Below, piece after piece: positions 53,569-64,000 of a stretch of 64,000 nucleotides of DNA; the stretch's first letter is position 1, and each line of letters opens with the position of its first letter. A program made the translations under genes and the position numbers. Source of the DNA: Aphrocallistes beatrix (Eukaryota; Porifera; Hexactinellida; Sceptrulophora; Aphrocallistidae). The notes under the pieces are model-generated. The model saw only the letters and a program-made list of their open reading frames with translations, made no database searches and was not told where the DNA came from. The stretch is taken from contig OY725490.1 in assembly GCA_963281255.1 (NCBI GenBank), forward strand, positions 1,860,001-1,924,000. Direction: 5' to 3'.

Positions 53569-54216
53569 ATGCCTTCACTGATAAAGAAAATAATTCCGAA
53601 ATCCTCAAGAGCCGTCAAAAGGGACCAATTGAGGAGAGCTGCAGCATTTGGGGGAAAGGTACAAATCGATCACATCCATTTTGTGGAAGATTTCAGGAAA
53701 GAATGTTTCTTGAAACAGATGACTTTGGAGAAGAACCGAATGCAGACAGATCTGAGAATGGACGAAATCCGTCGAGAACTCACTCAGCTCCACAGCCAGA
53801 GTCAGGAGTTCTTGAGAGACGTTGAGAAACTGGACAGAGACATTGAGAACGAACGATTCCGTCGCCAGTACCAAATGTACGGTTCCAACGACCAACTCTT
53901 CTTCAGAGAGCCTCTCTACACCTCAGACCCAGAGTTCTCTCACCCTCTGGAGACCTCTTCCAACGCCTCTGAAGAGTTCAGCTCCGATCTGAACGTCTTC
54001 AGACCCGGGACTGCGCTTAGCGAAGGCACGAAACGCCTCTCCATCGAATCTGACTCCGACACGGATGAGTACACTTTCAAGCGGGCCTACAAGTTCCCCA
54101 GTGAGAGACCGATTCGGAGACATTTCTGTGGTTTGAAACCAGCAAAGCCAGCCGCTCAGGACACATTCTCTGAACAAGTATTCGCCGCAGTCAGAGACAC
54201 AATCACTCACCTTTAA
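53569..54216 (+). CDS. Intronless coiled-coil protein of unknown function
   Basis: 215 residues. The N-terminus is basic (MPSLIKKIIPKSSRAVKRDQ). Residues 45-105 form a charged helix (MDEIRRELTQLHSQSQEFLR, DVEKLDRDIENERFRRQYQ). The middle is acidic and serine-rich (ETSSNASEEFSS, SIESDSDTDEY), and a short conserved-looking basic end follows (SERPIRRHFCGL). TATA box, Kozak-like AAAATGCC and AATAAA (54264) all agree. The 3' half is richer in GC (codons ending C or G) than its neighbours. I recognise no family. It is the only copy here, although it sits between duplicated NHL units. Confidence 0.78.
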   Translation: MPSLIKKIIPKSSRAVKRDQLRRAAAFGGKVQIDHIHFVEDFRKECFLKQMTLEKNRMQTDLRMDEIRRELTQLHSQSQEFLRDVEKLDRDIENERFRRQYQMYGSNDQLFFREPLYTSDPEFSHPLETSSNASEEFSSDLNVFRPGTALSEGTKRLSIESDSDTDEYTFKRAYKFPSERPIRRHFCGLKPAKPAAQDTFSEQVFAAVRDTITHL

Positions 54217-54263
54217 ATCTATTCACTCAAATTGTATTTAATTGCATTTCATTGTTTTAATTC

Positions 54264-54269
54264 AATAAA
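54264..54269 (+). terminator. AATAAA polyadenylation signal of the gene at 53569
   Basis: AATAAA 48 bp after the stop codon. Confidence 0.6.
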
Positions 54270-54542
54270 CGTTTATCTGCAAAGTCGTTTCAATGCAAGC
54301 TTTCTCAGGAATTAAGTAATCGATGAGTTTTAAAATTCTGTCAAAAATCAAACATCAACTTTTTATCAAATAATATAGTTAATCTTACAAACAGTAAGCA
54401 AAGTCCCAGTATGAGATATCAACCAGGGAGGACAAACTCCGATTTCTATATTTGATGTTGCACACAGTCATATTTACTCAGATAAGTTTGAAAATCGCGG
54501 TAGACATAGAGGTATCCTTGTTATAGGCATTTACAGTGCATG

Positions 54543-54762
54543 GTGCTAAAGTGTGAGTTGATGGTCTGTAATCTGAGATGTTACAAGGTCTATTCTATAT
54601 GTGTACTAGCTCCAGTATAGTCTTACAATAGCTCCGTTTCTGTATAAATAGCATAAATTGATGTATAAACTCAATCCATTTACTCTACATTTGTTCTATT
54701 CAATATCAAACATTTGAAAGTTTATTCTAACTTCAGATTACTGTTCTTATCAACGTTTTCAG
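54543..54762 (+). promoter_or_regulatory. TATA module and putative leader exon of NHL gene 2 (unit 2)
   Basis: TATAAATAG at 54643-54651; leader end AACGTTTTCAG|GTAAATTG at 54762. Nearly identical to the unit 1 module. The inferred intron runs to the acceptor at 59164 (about 4.4 kb) and contains nested repeats. Confidence 0.55.
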
Positions 54763-55204
54763 GTAAATTGTTCACTTAATAGTTGATTCTATGATTTACG
54801 TCATTGCTTGAATGTTTTTACTTTTAAATGCCCTCTCATCTAATTTCATTAACGATGCTTAGAGAGTATTAATACTGAATACACAGAGCTGTTAAGAAGA
54901 TACAGTTGTTTAAGTCCCGCGTATTGAGTCTATGTAATTTGAATCAGTGACTCTATTTCAATTTAATTAAGAATCTTCACATTTTATTTGTTTAGGACCT
55001 CCCAGCCAGGGTGGTCCCAGGGGGGGGACATCTGGGGAATTTGTCCCGAGTTTGATTCTTCGGCCCGGGATTTCATTCGACCACCTAAGCCAGTGGTTCC
55101 CAACCTGGGGTCCATGGAACCCTTTAGTGGTCCACAGAATTCGAAATTTTGTATTACGGTTAATAGGAGGGGGTCCACAGAATATAGGAAATTGCTATAA
55201 GGAG

Positions 55205-55910
55205 GTCTTGTCACGAAAGAAATGGTCAGGGGCCAAAACTGGTCCCCCTGCCAAAATTGGTCCGGGTTAAATTTTGTGCCATTTAATTACGTACACTAAA
55301 GTAGTCCTTTCCTCATAGGATGTGATGACATTACAATCACTCTAGGAGGTCTCTATTAATAGGGAGCCTATTCAATACATGCCAACTGCCCGTTTTTGAC
55401 GGGACGTCCCGATCTTTGCATTCTTCTGTTGAGCTAATTTTCATGAACGTCCCGTCCCGCTTTTATATGAAGTTTTATTCTGTCCACTTTTTTTAATTCT
55501 ATAAATTTGTAGAAGTTTTACTATTGCGTCCCGCCATTTCCCACAAACTTCAACGCTGCGCCCCGCTTTTATCATGGCTCAAGTTGGCATTATTCATGTT
55601 AAAAAATGTCTGTTGGTAGACCGATAGTGCAGCTGACTTGGCACGTGAGATATGAATATTGTAATACATCGAGACTACTAAATTTTTGAAAACTCAAATT
55701 TCGCAGCGTACGGAGATACATACATACATACATACATATGGACGGATGTGGTACACCGTCCTTGCCATAGAGGCATCCCTCTGCAGAAACTGCACTAAAA
55801 ATGGTCCCCCTGACTAGATTTGGCAGCCAAAACTGATCCCTCGGACCAAATTTGGCAGCCAAAACTGGTTCCCCGGACCAAGTTTCGCCCGGACAATTTT
55901 GGCCTGACAG
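55205..55910. mobile_element. Element inserted into a hAT MITE
   Basis: About 0.7 kb with GGTCAGGGGCCA/GGTCCCC strings at the ends and repeated GGCAGCCAAAACTG units (55821-55875). A CATA microsatellite lies at about 55715-55738. An inverted related copy is at 46455-46885. It contains the GTCCCGC MITE at 55378-55592. Confidence 0.55.
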
Positions 55911-55992
55911 TCCACAGTCAAAAAAGGTTGAAAACCGCTGGCCTAAGCCAAATCATAAGAAGGCCCCCGGACTTTTTCCTTTGGCCCCGCCT

Positions 55993-56044
55993 CGCCCCGG
56001 TTTGGAAAATTCCTGTACCGCCCCGGTTTGGAAAATTCCTGTAC
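55993..56044. repeat. 26-bp perfect tandem duplication
   Basis: CGCCCCGGTTTGGAAAATTC plus CTGTAC, twice; the other copies of the host repeat have one unit. Confidence 0.9.
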
Positions 56045-56851
56045 CGCCCCTGCTCCCAGCACATATCCGTTCTTCATTAGAGAGTGAGCTAATTATAAAC
56101 TACCATGGTGGTACTTTTAACAGTTTGTTTCACTTCAAAGCCGTTCGTTATGTTCTGCATTCATCTCAAGTTCCAATTGTCCCGCTTTTTATCTATTTTT
56201 ATGGGCTAATTTCTCGAGTGAAATTTCCACATTATGTCCCAATATTTTTGAGTCAATCCATAATCTTTTTCTATTATGTCCCGCCATGTCCCGCATTTAC
56301 CATGGCTCAAGCTGGCATGTATGGCTCTGATATAACTGTGTCATCACGGAGACAGATCCCCTCGAGTTGTAAATCTTAAAATGTACTTAATCTTAGATTT
56401 GATAGAACTACATAACCAGTGTTCCCCTAATTTCTGGGGGTAGGACTTTTGACGTGGGTACAAACAATAATCTGGGGACCCAAACGAATTTTACTAATAT
56501 CATCTGGTGGGGGATCAAAATGAAACCATTGATGTTGACAACCCACTGACTTAAGATCCAAAACGGCTTTACTTAATTTAATAAGGACGTTTCCGCAAAA
56601 CCAAATTTTGTTTGTAACGCATTTATTAGCATCTCATGATCAACTGTGTAGAAAGTGCTAGACAAAGCAAAAATAATTAATATAGCAATACTTCCACGTT
56701 CCACTCATTAAACAGTTTAATAAGGCCCAATTGAATGGTGTTTCTGATACCCGGTACGTTAGGTCAGCTAGCGCCGTACCATTTTTCAGAATAGCTAAGT
56801 TTTACTGTTCCATTACTAATCTGTTATTACTAATTATTAATAAATTATTAC

Positions 56852-56909
56852 TAAATTATTACTAATCTGTGTTGTCTGAATAAATTATTACTAATCTGTG
56901 TTGTCTGAA
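56852..56909. repeat. 29-bp perfect tandem duplication
   Basis: TAAATTATTACTAATCTGTG plus TTGTCTGAA, twice. Confidence 0.9.
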
Positions 56910-57036
56910 GAAAATATTTGTAACTTCTAGCATCTATGCTAAATAGACGACGATCAAGTAAATTCCCATTGTACCACTTTTTTCTATACAATAAACCAGT
57001 TTTAAATACAGTCTAAACCCTTTTTTTGAAATTATA

Positions 57037-58277
57037 CTTGTGTATAGCTTAATACAGCCACATTAATTTGGATCTGTAAAAATTGAATTCACATCATCAA
57101 TACAAACACAATAACTTCATTGGAATATCTTAGTACAGTAAATGTTTAACTGGACCGGCTAAGTCTATTGGTCGGGCCATAAATATTGGTACAGCCATGA
57201 CTCTACTAATTGAGTACAGTCGAAACCGTTTTTTTCTCACTCCGGTTTATCCTTAATTAACGGTTTTTTCTTACTATTTCAGAATCTTAATTATGTAAAA
57301 AACTATAAATCTATATTAATTTCCATCGTTTGTTTCTTACTATTCGAACCTGTAAAGAAATAGAAAGAAAAACCTGTTTCGACTGTGCTTGGTTCGGCAT
57401 AGCCAGACCAGTTTTGAATTTCTACTGGAAGATATGTGCCAAATATTCTGCCGTACCTACCCCCTGGATACTAATGGTTATATTTTATATTTCTATTTTA
57501 TATTTCTAGTTTATATTTCTATTGGTATCATTGGACATCTATTAACCCAAATCGTAATACAACTCTTCAAAATTTCCACTATATAAAGTTATATAAAGTT
57601 AAGCAAATCTTAAGTTTTCTTAGTGAATAAGGCCCCTAAAAGCAATTATGGTGGCACATCACCTAAAATAAATCAATGATATTCACACCACTGCACTAGC
57701 TCTGATTTACAATTGAATTGAGACCAGAGGCATAGCCAGCACAATTTTTATGGTGCGGCAATTCCGTGAGAAGGTTGCGGCACCCAATGCTAATTTGTGA
57801 AATTTTCGTGGGCACAGCCTTTGAGGTTGCGTCCTAGGCTCCATGTGCCGCACCCTGGCTACTCCTTGTAGAGATAATTTTTGACTAAAGTCGAAACCGG
57901 TTTTTTCTTACAATTAATTTACAGGTTCAAACAGTGAGAAAAAAACGATGGAAATTGATATACTCCATGTGCCGCATCCTGTAAGTAGATTTAAAGTAGA
58001 TTTAGAATATTTACATAAATAAGATTCTGAGATAGTAAGAAGAAATCGATAAGTAAGGATAAACCGGAGTGAGAAAAAACGGTTTCGACTATACTCAATT
58101 AGTAGAGTCATGACTGTACCAATATTTATAGTCCGACCAATAGACTTAGCCGGTCCAGCTAAGCATTTACTGAACTAAGATATTTTCCAATGAAGTTATT
58201 GTGTTAGTATTGATGATGCGAATTCAATTTAAATTTTTACAGATCCAAATTAATGACTGCATTAAGCTATACACAAG
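57037..58277. repeat. Large inverted repeat with MITEs at the inner ends
   Basis: The left arm (57037 to about 57250) reads CTTGTGTATAGCTTAATACA, GGACCGGCTAAGTCTATTGG, ATGACTCTACTAATTGAGTA. The right arm (about 58060 to 58277) carries the same blocks inverted: TACTCAATTAGTAGAGTCAT, CCAATAGACTTAGCCGGTCC, TTAAGCTATACACAAG. MITEs of the GTTGAAACCG family (57217-57385 and 57888-58090) form the inner part of each arm. The spacer is about 0.5 kb. Confidence 0.8.
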
Positions 58278-58870
58278 TAAGATTTGAACTTCTGTCATGT
58301 TAAACATGTTTCATTGGAACTTGCTAAAGTCCTAAACACACCAGCAGAGCTTGAGTAAAATTGCTATGTATGTCGATTCCGGTTGGACGAAAAAATAAAA
58401 GTGTGCTCCCACCGGGCCTGGTTTGTATAGATAATTTCATCTATGGGTTCCATATTGTACATTTCAAAAGTTCTGAAATGGATAGTTCTATTAACTAATG
58501 TATTTATTTCCATACTCTCTTTCATTTACTGCACTACCTGTATGCTAACTGGATTAAGTTATGTTCAGAACGAGCGGAGCGAGCGAAAAACAACCATATT
58601 AGTTGATTTCTATCGCAGATATATACGTATAATGTATAATGTAGAGATATGGGAGATATGGAACTAAATAGCAGACTAAGTTATAGTTAATCTCTGGCAA
58701 ATAAAAGCCCAATGAGGAGAGATGCATTTTCTTAATCCCTCCACACTTAGTCTCAGAGTCTCAACTTGACCTGATACCTCTAATTTCTGGATTCCAGCTC
58801 AAAGATATTCAGGGAGAGGGAGTAAGGTATAAAAATCCCAAATTCCGGGAGTTCCCCGCGGATTCCTTAA
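58278..58870. other. Intergenic region
   Basis: No gene seen; the open frame at 58443-58667 has no family features. Confidence 0.35.
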
Positions 58871-58872
58871 AG

Positions 58873-59034
58873 CAGTGGTTCCCAACCTGGGGTACATGGA
58901 CCCTTAGTGGTCCACAGAACATATCAGTGGTCCACAGGATTCCAAATTTAGTATTACGGTTAATAGGAGGGGTTCCACAGAATATAATAAAATTGCTATA
59001 GAGGTCCACAGCCAAAAAAGGTTGAAAACCGCTG
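58873..59034. mobile_element. hAT-type MITE before NHL gene 2
   Basis: 162 bp from CAGTGGTTCCCAACCTGGGG to AAAAAAGGTTGAAAACCGCTG; flanks CCTTAAAG / CCTTGAGG are a decayed 8-bp duplication. Confidence 0.75.
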
Positions 59035-59174
59035 CCTTGAGGGAACACTGGGACAGACTCTGCAGACAAAAAGTGTTCTCTAGCCGCGCTACGCAAGTAC
59101 GCAAAGCGATTAGATATGAACAATTATTCTACTTTTAAGATAAAACTTCCTTTTCTAAAATTAGATTCTATACA

Positions 59175-60383
59175 ATGGCTGAAGCTAGAGTTGGAAGAGA
59201 AATTAATTTCGATGCACAGTTCGAAGTTCTGTACAGAGTCATTACTCAAACATTTGATGAATTGTTTCAGGCTTTAAATAAGCGAAGACACGATTTGTTG
59301 TCTCAACTGACAACTATGAAGACAGCACACGACAAGAATTTAGAGTTAGACGAAGCCATCCAACAATTGAGAATTGCTAAAGAGAATGCTCTTGCACCAA
59401 TGACCAGCAATTTGTTAAACCTCGATCTAATTGAATCAACTTTCAACGATGAAATGAAAGCTAAAGAAGAGTTGAAGGTAACTGTTGGAAATTTGAATTT
59501 GATCGAGTTTCGTTGTTTTCCTGAACGAATTCTGAAAGCTATAGAAGAAACAGATCTGATTAAGTTAATTCCTGAATATGTCGGGAGGGAGAATCCGATA
59601 CTGAAGAGTTGCTCAAAAGGTACTGAGAATGGAAAGTTTAATAATCCTAGAGGAATAGCTATTGATGACAAAGTGAATGAAGTTTATATAGCAGATTGGG
59701 GCAACCATCGCATACAGGTGATGAGTTTAAACGGAGAATTTCTGAGATCATTCACACACGATCAGCTGAAATCGCCTCATGGTATCTGTCTATCTGAGAA
59801 GGAATTGTTCGTTACTGATAAAGAGAGTTATTTGCTCAAGTTCGATAAACCCGGAAGGTTCTTAAAGCAAACAGGATCACGAGGCCATACACCAGGTTGC
59901 TTTATTGCTATAAAAGGTCTGTGTTATGAAGAAGGATTAGTTTATGTGTGTGATTTTACCTACCAGCGAATTCAAATATTCGATTCAGATCTGAAATACA
60001 CAAAATTGTTTGCTAAAGGAGAAATAAGTCGTCCAATTGACATTAAGATCAATTCTAATTCTATTTTCATATTATCTCAAGATCATAATGATATATACTG
60101 CTATAACAAAGAATGTCAACTTCAGAGAGCAATTCAGCTAACTGGACAGAGACAGTCAATGAGTGTAGCCATGTTTTTCACTTTGGATTCCAAAGCCAAC
60201 TTTCTTATTTCTGACCAATCAAATCCTGAAACTTCAGAAATCCGTATTTTCTCTCCTAATGGAGTTCTTAAGCACTCATTAGGTAGAGGACATCTCAGAC
60301 ACTTATGCGGTATAGCACTAGACAATAGTGATTCTATTATTTGTGTGAATAGTAATGAAGATGGTTGCTTCCAGAAATATTAA
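59175..60383 (+). CDS. Coiled-coil NHL-repeat protein 2
   Basis: 402 residues. Same start (MAEARVGREINFDAQF), coiled coil (LSQLTTMKTAHDKNLE) and six NHL blades as gene 1: FNNPRGIAIDD with VYIADWGNHRIQVM, LKSPHGICLSEKELFVTD, CFIAIKGLCYEEGLVYVCDF, RPIDIKINSNSIFILSQD, FFTLDSKANFLISDQ, LCGIALDNSDSIICV. Differences from gene 1 cluster in the coiled coil (about residues 70-95; gene 2 is two residues shorter here) and in scattered surface-loop positions of the propeller. The acceptor TTTTCTAAAATTAG ends 10 bp before the ATG. AATAAA is at 60524. Confidence 0.86.
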   Translation: MAEARVGREINFDAQFEVLYRVITQTFDELFQALNKRRHDLLSQLTTMKTAHDKNLELDEAIQQLRIAKENALAPMTSNLLNLDLIESTFNDEMKAKEELKVTVGNLNLIEFRCFPERILKAIEETDLIKLIPEYVGRENPILKSCSKGTENGKFNNPRGIAIDDKVNEVYIADWGNHRIQVMSLNGEFLRSFTHDQLKSPHGICLSEKELFVTDKESYLLKFDKPGRFLKQTGSRGHTPGCFIAIKGLCYEEGLVYVCDFTYQRIQIFDSDLKYTKLFAKGEISRPIDIKINSNSIFILSQDHNDIYCYNKECQLQRAIQLTGQRQSMSVAMFFTLDSKANFLISDQSNPETSEIRIFSPNGVLKHSLGRGHLRHLCGIALDNSDSIICVNSNEDGCFQKY

Positions 60384-60523
60384 TGTTATTTTTCTCCCTC
60401 AACTCCTAGAAGACTTGATTTTATTTCTTTTCCTAAATCCTCCAACTAAGATATTTATAGAATTATTGTTGCTTTATAGTTATTCTTTGTTAGTGATATA
60501 TCTACCTTTCTAGAAATAATAGA

Positions 60524-60529
60524 AATAAA
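60524..60529 (+). terminator. AATAAA polyadenylation signal of NHL gene 2
   Basis: AATAAA 141 bp after the stop codon. Confidence 0.6.
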
Positions 60530-62150
60530 CTTCTAAATCGAAAATGTATTTCTCTTTTGAGATATTTACAATCTCTGTAACTGGGAAACCAAATACTATC
60601 ACTATCAAACTCTTTTACGCGTTTATTGCCACAAAAATGGGTTTATTGCACAACATATCGAGTTCAACAATGTAGTTATGTCCGTGATAAATTCCATATA
60701 GTATTACAAGAAACAAATATTTTAATGTCCTGAAATTATCTAACTCCTCTAGGGATCCGAATAATCGGGGGTTTGATAATATTTGAAGTTTTAATAAGGG
60801 GAGAGAGGGTTGAATTGGATTATACTGAGGATTTCGACAAAAATTAATTAAAGTACTACATGCTTAGCAATACGTAGCATACTATCTTGATTTTGAATAG
60901 AATATTCTATAAAATTCAGAACGAAAATAATTGATGCAATACATCTAATAAGTTGTCTTAGATAATACTTTCAAAGTCAATTTATGAAAATTAACAAAAG
61001 GGGTTGGATGAAAATTAGGGAAGCCTTTTATTTGGCCTTATTGTAGTGAACTATTTCCCTAGTGGAATACAGACAATTCGTGACAAGATTATTCGTAACA
61101 AATGCCAGTCTAATGTCATTATGAGTCTAAAATATACTGTGATTGTAAACACGAATAAAACAAAATAAAAGATTATGATGTTATTTAATATTAGAGAGAT
61201 AACAAGAGTATAATAAATTATAATGATGATAAATGGAAATAAATTTCGAAATTAAATATCTGCCAATCTTCTTTGGTTTGACTAGTACTCGGAAGGTTGT
61301 TCTATCAATACTACTATATTTTTCCAATATTTGTAAAATTCTTAACTCACTGGCAATGTATCCTACAGTTATGTTAGCATACTTCTTGCAAATGTAGTTT
61401 TCGCAAAAATAAGCAAAGGAACATCCATGTAAAACATGTCTCGAATATCAAGTATACTCGTATATGTATTATTATTCTATAATGGATTACGTCACATTGT
61501 TTTTATATAGTGTGTAGTAACAAAGAATTCGTTTATATTCGTCACTATACACTCCAAGGATTCATATTTGAAACAAGGATATTGTTTATATTCATCACTG
61601 TGCATACCCAATCATTATGGTCATTATGGCTGTCACGAATTGTCATGTCACGAATTGTCCGTCACGAATTGTCTTGTCACGAATTCATACTCTTTCAAGC
61701 ATTATTTCCACTTAAAAGGGTTATTATAAATCGAGTTTCAATGATGTAGCTATGCTCGTGATAATTATATGGCATTTCGTCGCAAGAAACGAATATTTAA
61801 TGTTCTGAAATACCTAACCACTCTAGGATCCGAATAAACGGGGTTAGGTGGGATAATATTGGATCTACCAAGTTTAGACAGGAATTGATTAATGTATCAC
61901 AAAGTAACACAGTAAAGTATTAGATTATCAAGATTTGGAATAGATTATAAATCGAATATGCATTTTTCTTTGGAGATTTTTATAATCTCGGTAACTGGGA
62001 AACCAAATACTATCACTATCAAACTCTTTTACGCGTTTATTGCCACACAAAAAATGGTTTATTGCACAACATATCGAATTCAACAATGTAGTTATGTCCG
62101 TCATAAATTCCATATGGCATATCATTACAAGAAACAAATACTTTAATGTT
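60530..62150. repeat. Duplicated 3' flank of NHL unit 2
   Basis: Parallel to 48490-49540 but with about 0.4 kb of extra sequence at about 61060-61448. After 61940 the block ATAAATCGAATATGCATTTT with ACTGGGAAACCAAATACTAT repeats the segment found at 60533. Open frames here (61510-62288) match no protein. Confidence 0.65.
61631..61686. repeat. TGTCACGAATTGTC tandem array
   Basis: Four GTCACGAATT units, as at 49209. Confidence 0.75.
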
Positions 62151-62790
62151 CTGAAATATCTAACCACTATCTGGGTCCAAATAAACTGGTGGGGTGGGAT
62201 AATATTATATACAGGCGTGCTTTGCTTACTTGCGTTGCAAAACTTGTATACAAGCAGAGTAGCCCTGTGGGTTCCTGGGAATATTTAAGAAACGGTCGAT
62301 TGCTTTCGTAATTTTCTACCAAAAAAGGTCATTAATCTACGGTTAATCATGGATTCAGAACTGGGAATAAAAATTAGGTTCTTGATAAAAGGAATTTAAG
62401 ACTTAAACAACTCCAGTTGAATAACGTTAACAACAATCGATGTATGTGTTATGAGTAATGCGGAAATGGTTCACCATACCATGTTATGTGCTATAACCAA
62501 TCAATTCGTTCATAAAATAACATAACAATCAAATAACAGATTCAAAATAGCTTTATAAGTCAATCTATGAAAATTAACAAATCCCCCGTTTGTTAATTTT
62601 CATAGATTGACAAAAACTAATAAAAACTATGTAACAACTATGTATGTCATGGTTTTGTGCGGGATTTCGCTACAAATTGACACAAAAGGTTATAAATATT
62701 CTACAACAATCATCTCAACATTCCTCACTTAATTACTTCAACAATACATGCTATTAAGTCTGAACGCTTTATTTAGCATTTATTTTGAGG
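62151..62790. other. Repeat relics, no gene
   Basis: Hairpin repeat relic at 62210-62275 (GGCGTGCTTTGCTTACTTGC) and fused MITE ends at 62456-62483. A perfect short inverted pair surrounds 62580: CTATGAAAATTAACAAA / TTTGTTAATTTTCATAG. Confidence 0.45.
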
Positions 62791-62954
62791 GTCATGAGTA
62801 CACCAAGAGACGGTTGAAATTTATTCGAATTTTCTGGAATCCATATTAACCGGAGTGATTTAGTGTATTTCCTCCCTAGGGGAGACAATATATGTTTGTA
62901 TTGTCAGGAGTCTCGTATTGTCCGTGTTCGTATAACGAGGTTCTACTGTATATG

Positions 62955-63227
62955 CTGGTAGAGCTAAGACGTCAGACTAGAGTGTCCATGGTGTAAATGT
63001 AGATATCTCTGTACGATGTGAGTTGATGGTCTGTAATCTGAGATGTTACAAGGTCTATTCTATCTGTGTACTAGCTCCAGTATAGTCTTACACTAGCTCA
63101 GTTTCTGTATAAATAGCATAAATTGATGTATAAACTCAATCCATTTACTCTACATTTGTTCTATTCAATATCAAACATTTGAAAGTTTATTCTAACTTCA
63201 GATTACTGTTCTTATCAACGTTTTCAG
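62955..63227 (+). promoter_or_regulatory. TATA module and putative leader exon of unit 3
   Basis: TATAAATAG at 63108-63116; leader end CGTTTTCAG|GTAAATTG at 63227. Nearly identical to the modules at 44400 and 54543. The gene it would serve lies beyond the window. Confidence 0.5.
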
Positions 63228-63423
63228 GTAAATTGTTCACTTTATAGTTGATTCTATGATTAACGTCATTGCTTGAATGTTTTTACTTATAATTGCTCTC
63301 TCATCTAATTTCATTAACGGTGCTTACAGAGTATTAATATTGAATTCACAGAGCTGTTAAGAAGATACAGTTGTTTAAGTCCCGCGTATTGAGTCTATGT
63401 AATTTGAATCATTGACTCTAGCA

Positions 63424-63860
63424 GGGGTGGTCCAGGGGGGAACATCCTGGAATTTGTCCCGAGTTTGATTCTGCGTCCCCGGATTTCATTCGACCACCCA
63501 TGGCCTACTTAATATACGGCTATAAATGTCACCGAGAAGGCCATAAAATGAAGAGGCCAGTTTTAACAAAGTCAAATTTCAATTAGACTGATAAATCAAA
63601 AACCGCTTCGGATAGACATTTGAAATGTATTATTACCATAAAATATTATATCAGGTTCCCAACAAGGATTTTATTCGACCACCTAAGCCAGTGGTTCCCA
63701 ACCAGGGGTCCATGGAACCCTTAGCGGTCCACAGAATTCAAAATTTTGTAATACGGTTAATAGGAGAGGATCCACAGAATATAGGAAATTGCTATAAAGG
63801 GGTACACAGTCAAAAAAAGGTTAAAACCGCTGGCCTAAGCCAAAATCGAAAGAAGGCCCA
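63424..63860. repeat. GC-rich dispersed repeat of unit 3 with an insertion and a hAT MITE
   Basis: GGGTGGTCCAGGGGGGAAC, then GAGTTTGATTCTGCGTCCCC; the host is broken at about 63504-63665 by AT-rich sequence, then resumes with TTATTCGACCACCTAAGC. Confidence 0.65.
63689..63832. mobile_element. hAT-type MITE at the same site as unit 2
   Basis: 144 bp from CAGTGGTTCCCAACCAGGGG to AAAAAAAGGTTAAAACCGCTG; flanked by ACCTAAGC (63681-63688) and GCCTAAGC (63833-63840). Confidence 0.8.
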
Positions 63861-63884
63861 GACATTTTACTAAATTTCTACATT

Positions 63885-63990
63885 ATGTCCCAATTCTTTG
63901 GAGTCAATCCATAATTTTTTTTCTATTATGTCCCGCCATGTCCCGCATTTACCATGGCTCAAGCTGGCATGTATGGCTCTGATATAACTG
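63885..63990. mobile_element. GTCCCGC-type MITE fragment at the window edge
   Basis: ATTATGTCCCGCCATGTCCC followed by CCATGGCTCAAGCTGGCATG, as at 56270-56325. Confidence 0.65.
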
Positions 63991-64000
63991 TGTCATCACG

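Larger units (their letters stand above)
55006..56074. repeat. GC-rich dispersed repeat split by nested insertions
   Basis: GGGTGGTCCCAGGGGGGGAC begins the host repeat. A hAT MITE starts at 55091 and is itself interrupted: its right end (AAAAAAGGTTGAAAACCGCTG) is at 55920-55940. Between them lie the GGTC-ended element and a GTCCCGC MITE (55378-55592). The host repeat then resumes with GCCTAAGCCAAATCATAAG. Confidence 0.7.

Noticed and set aside
55852..56379. 175-residue plus-strand frame
   Set aside because: Runs through a GC-rich repeat, hAT MITE end and GTCCCGC MITE; it is transposon sequence.
61928..62288. Three overlapping frames
   Set aside because: Fall in the duplicated 3' flank of the NHL unit, which also exists at 60533 without an open frame.

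Overview
The window is AT-rich eukaryotic DNA. Evidence for an animal (or close relative) genome is a PEAK1/PRAG1-family pseudokinase, a CFAP161 ciliary gene, CD225/dispanin membrane proteins, NHL-repeat proteins, TATA boxes, AATAAA signals and GT-AG introns. Most genes are intronless or have one or two introns, and families of short inverted-repeat transposons are everywhere. An early-branching metazoan such as a sponge fits best, but this is a low-confidence inference. There are no operons.

Layout. (1) 0.3-6.5 kb: two spliced dispanin genes (minus), an NHL-repeat gene with a broken 5' part, and a three-exon coiled-coil gene (minus) assembled here from short exons. (2) 7.8-17 kb: four copies (three intact, one inverted and 5'-truncated) of a protein with the order NT-C2 domain, nucleoredoxin-like thioredoxin fold without its Cys pair, coiled coil, PH domain. 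I know of no described family with this architecture and consider it the best candidate for a new system here. (3) 17.2-22.9 kb: CFAP161 (plus) convergent with a 1141-residue PEAK1/PRAG1-like pseudokinase (minus). (4) 22.9-33.6 kb: about 11 kb with no gene I can support, containing several transposon-like inverted-repeat elements. (5) 33.7-42.7 kb: a secreted, probably GPI-anchored polyamine-oxidase family: one intact copy, one frameshifted by a 23-bp tandem duplication, one inverted and 3'-truncated, and one stranded promoter plus start codon. An NHL-type gene fragment lies just before the intact copy. (6) 44.4-64 kb: a repeating block in which a TATA-bearing leader exon is followed by an NHL-repeat gene; two units are complete and the leader of a third lies at 63.0 kb, so a third NHL gene is predicted beyond the right edge. 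Within this region are a degraded NHL pseudogene (50.4 kb), a 42-residue secreted-peptide gene (51.3 kb, minus), and an intronless coiled-coil gene (53.6 kb).

How the parts relate. The genes are not one pathway. The common theme is local gene-family expansion: duplication, inversion, truncation and apparent gene conversion, with transposon ends at or near several breakpoints. Statements on protein families rest on recognised motifs; no alignments or searches were run.
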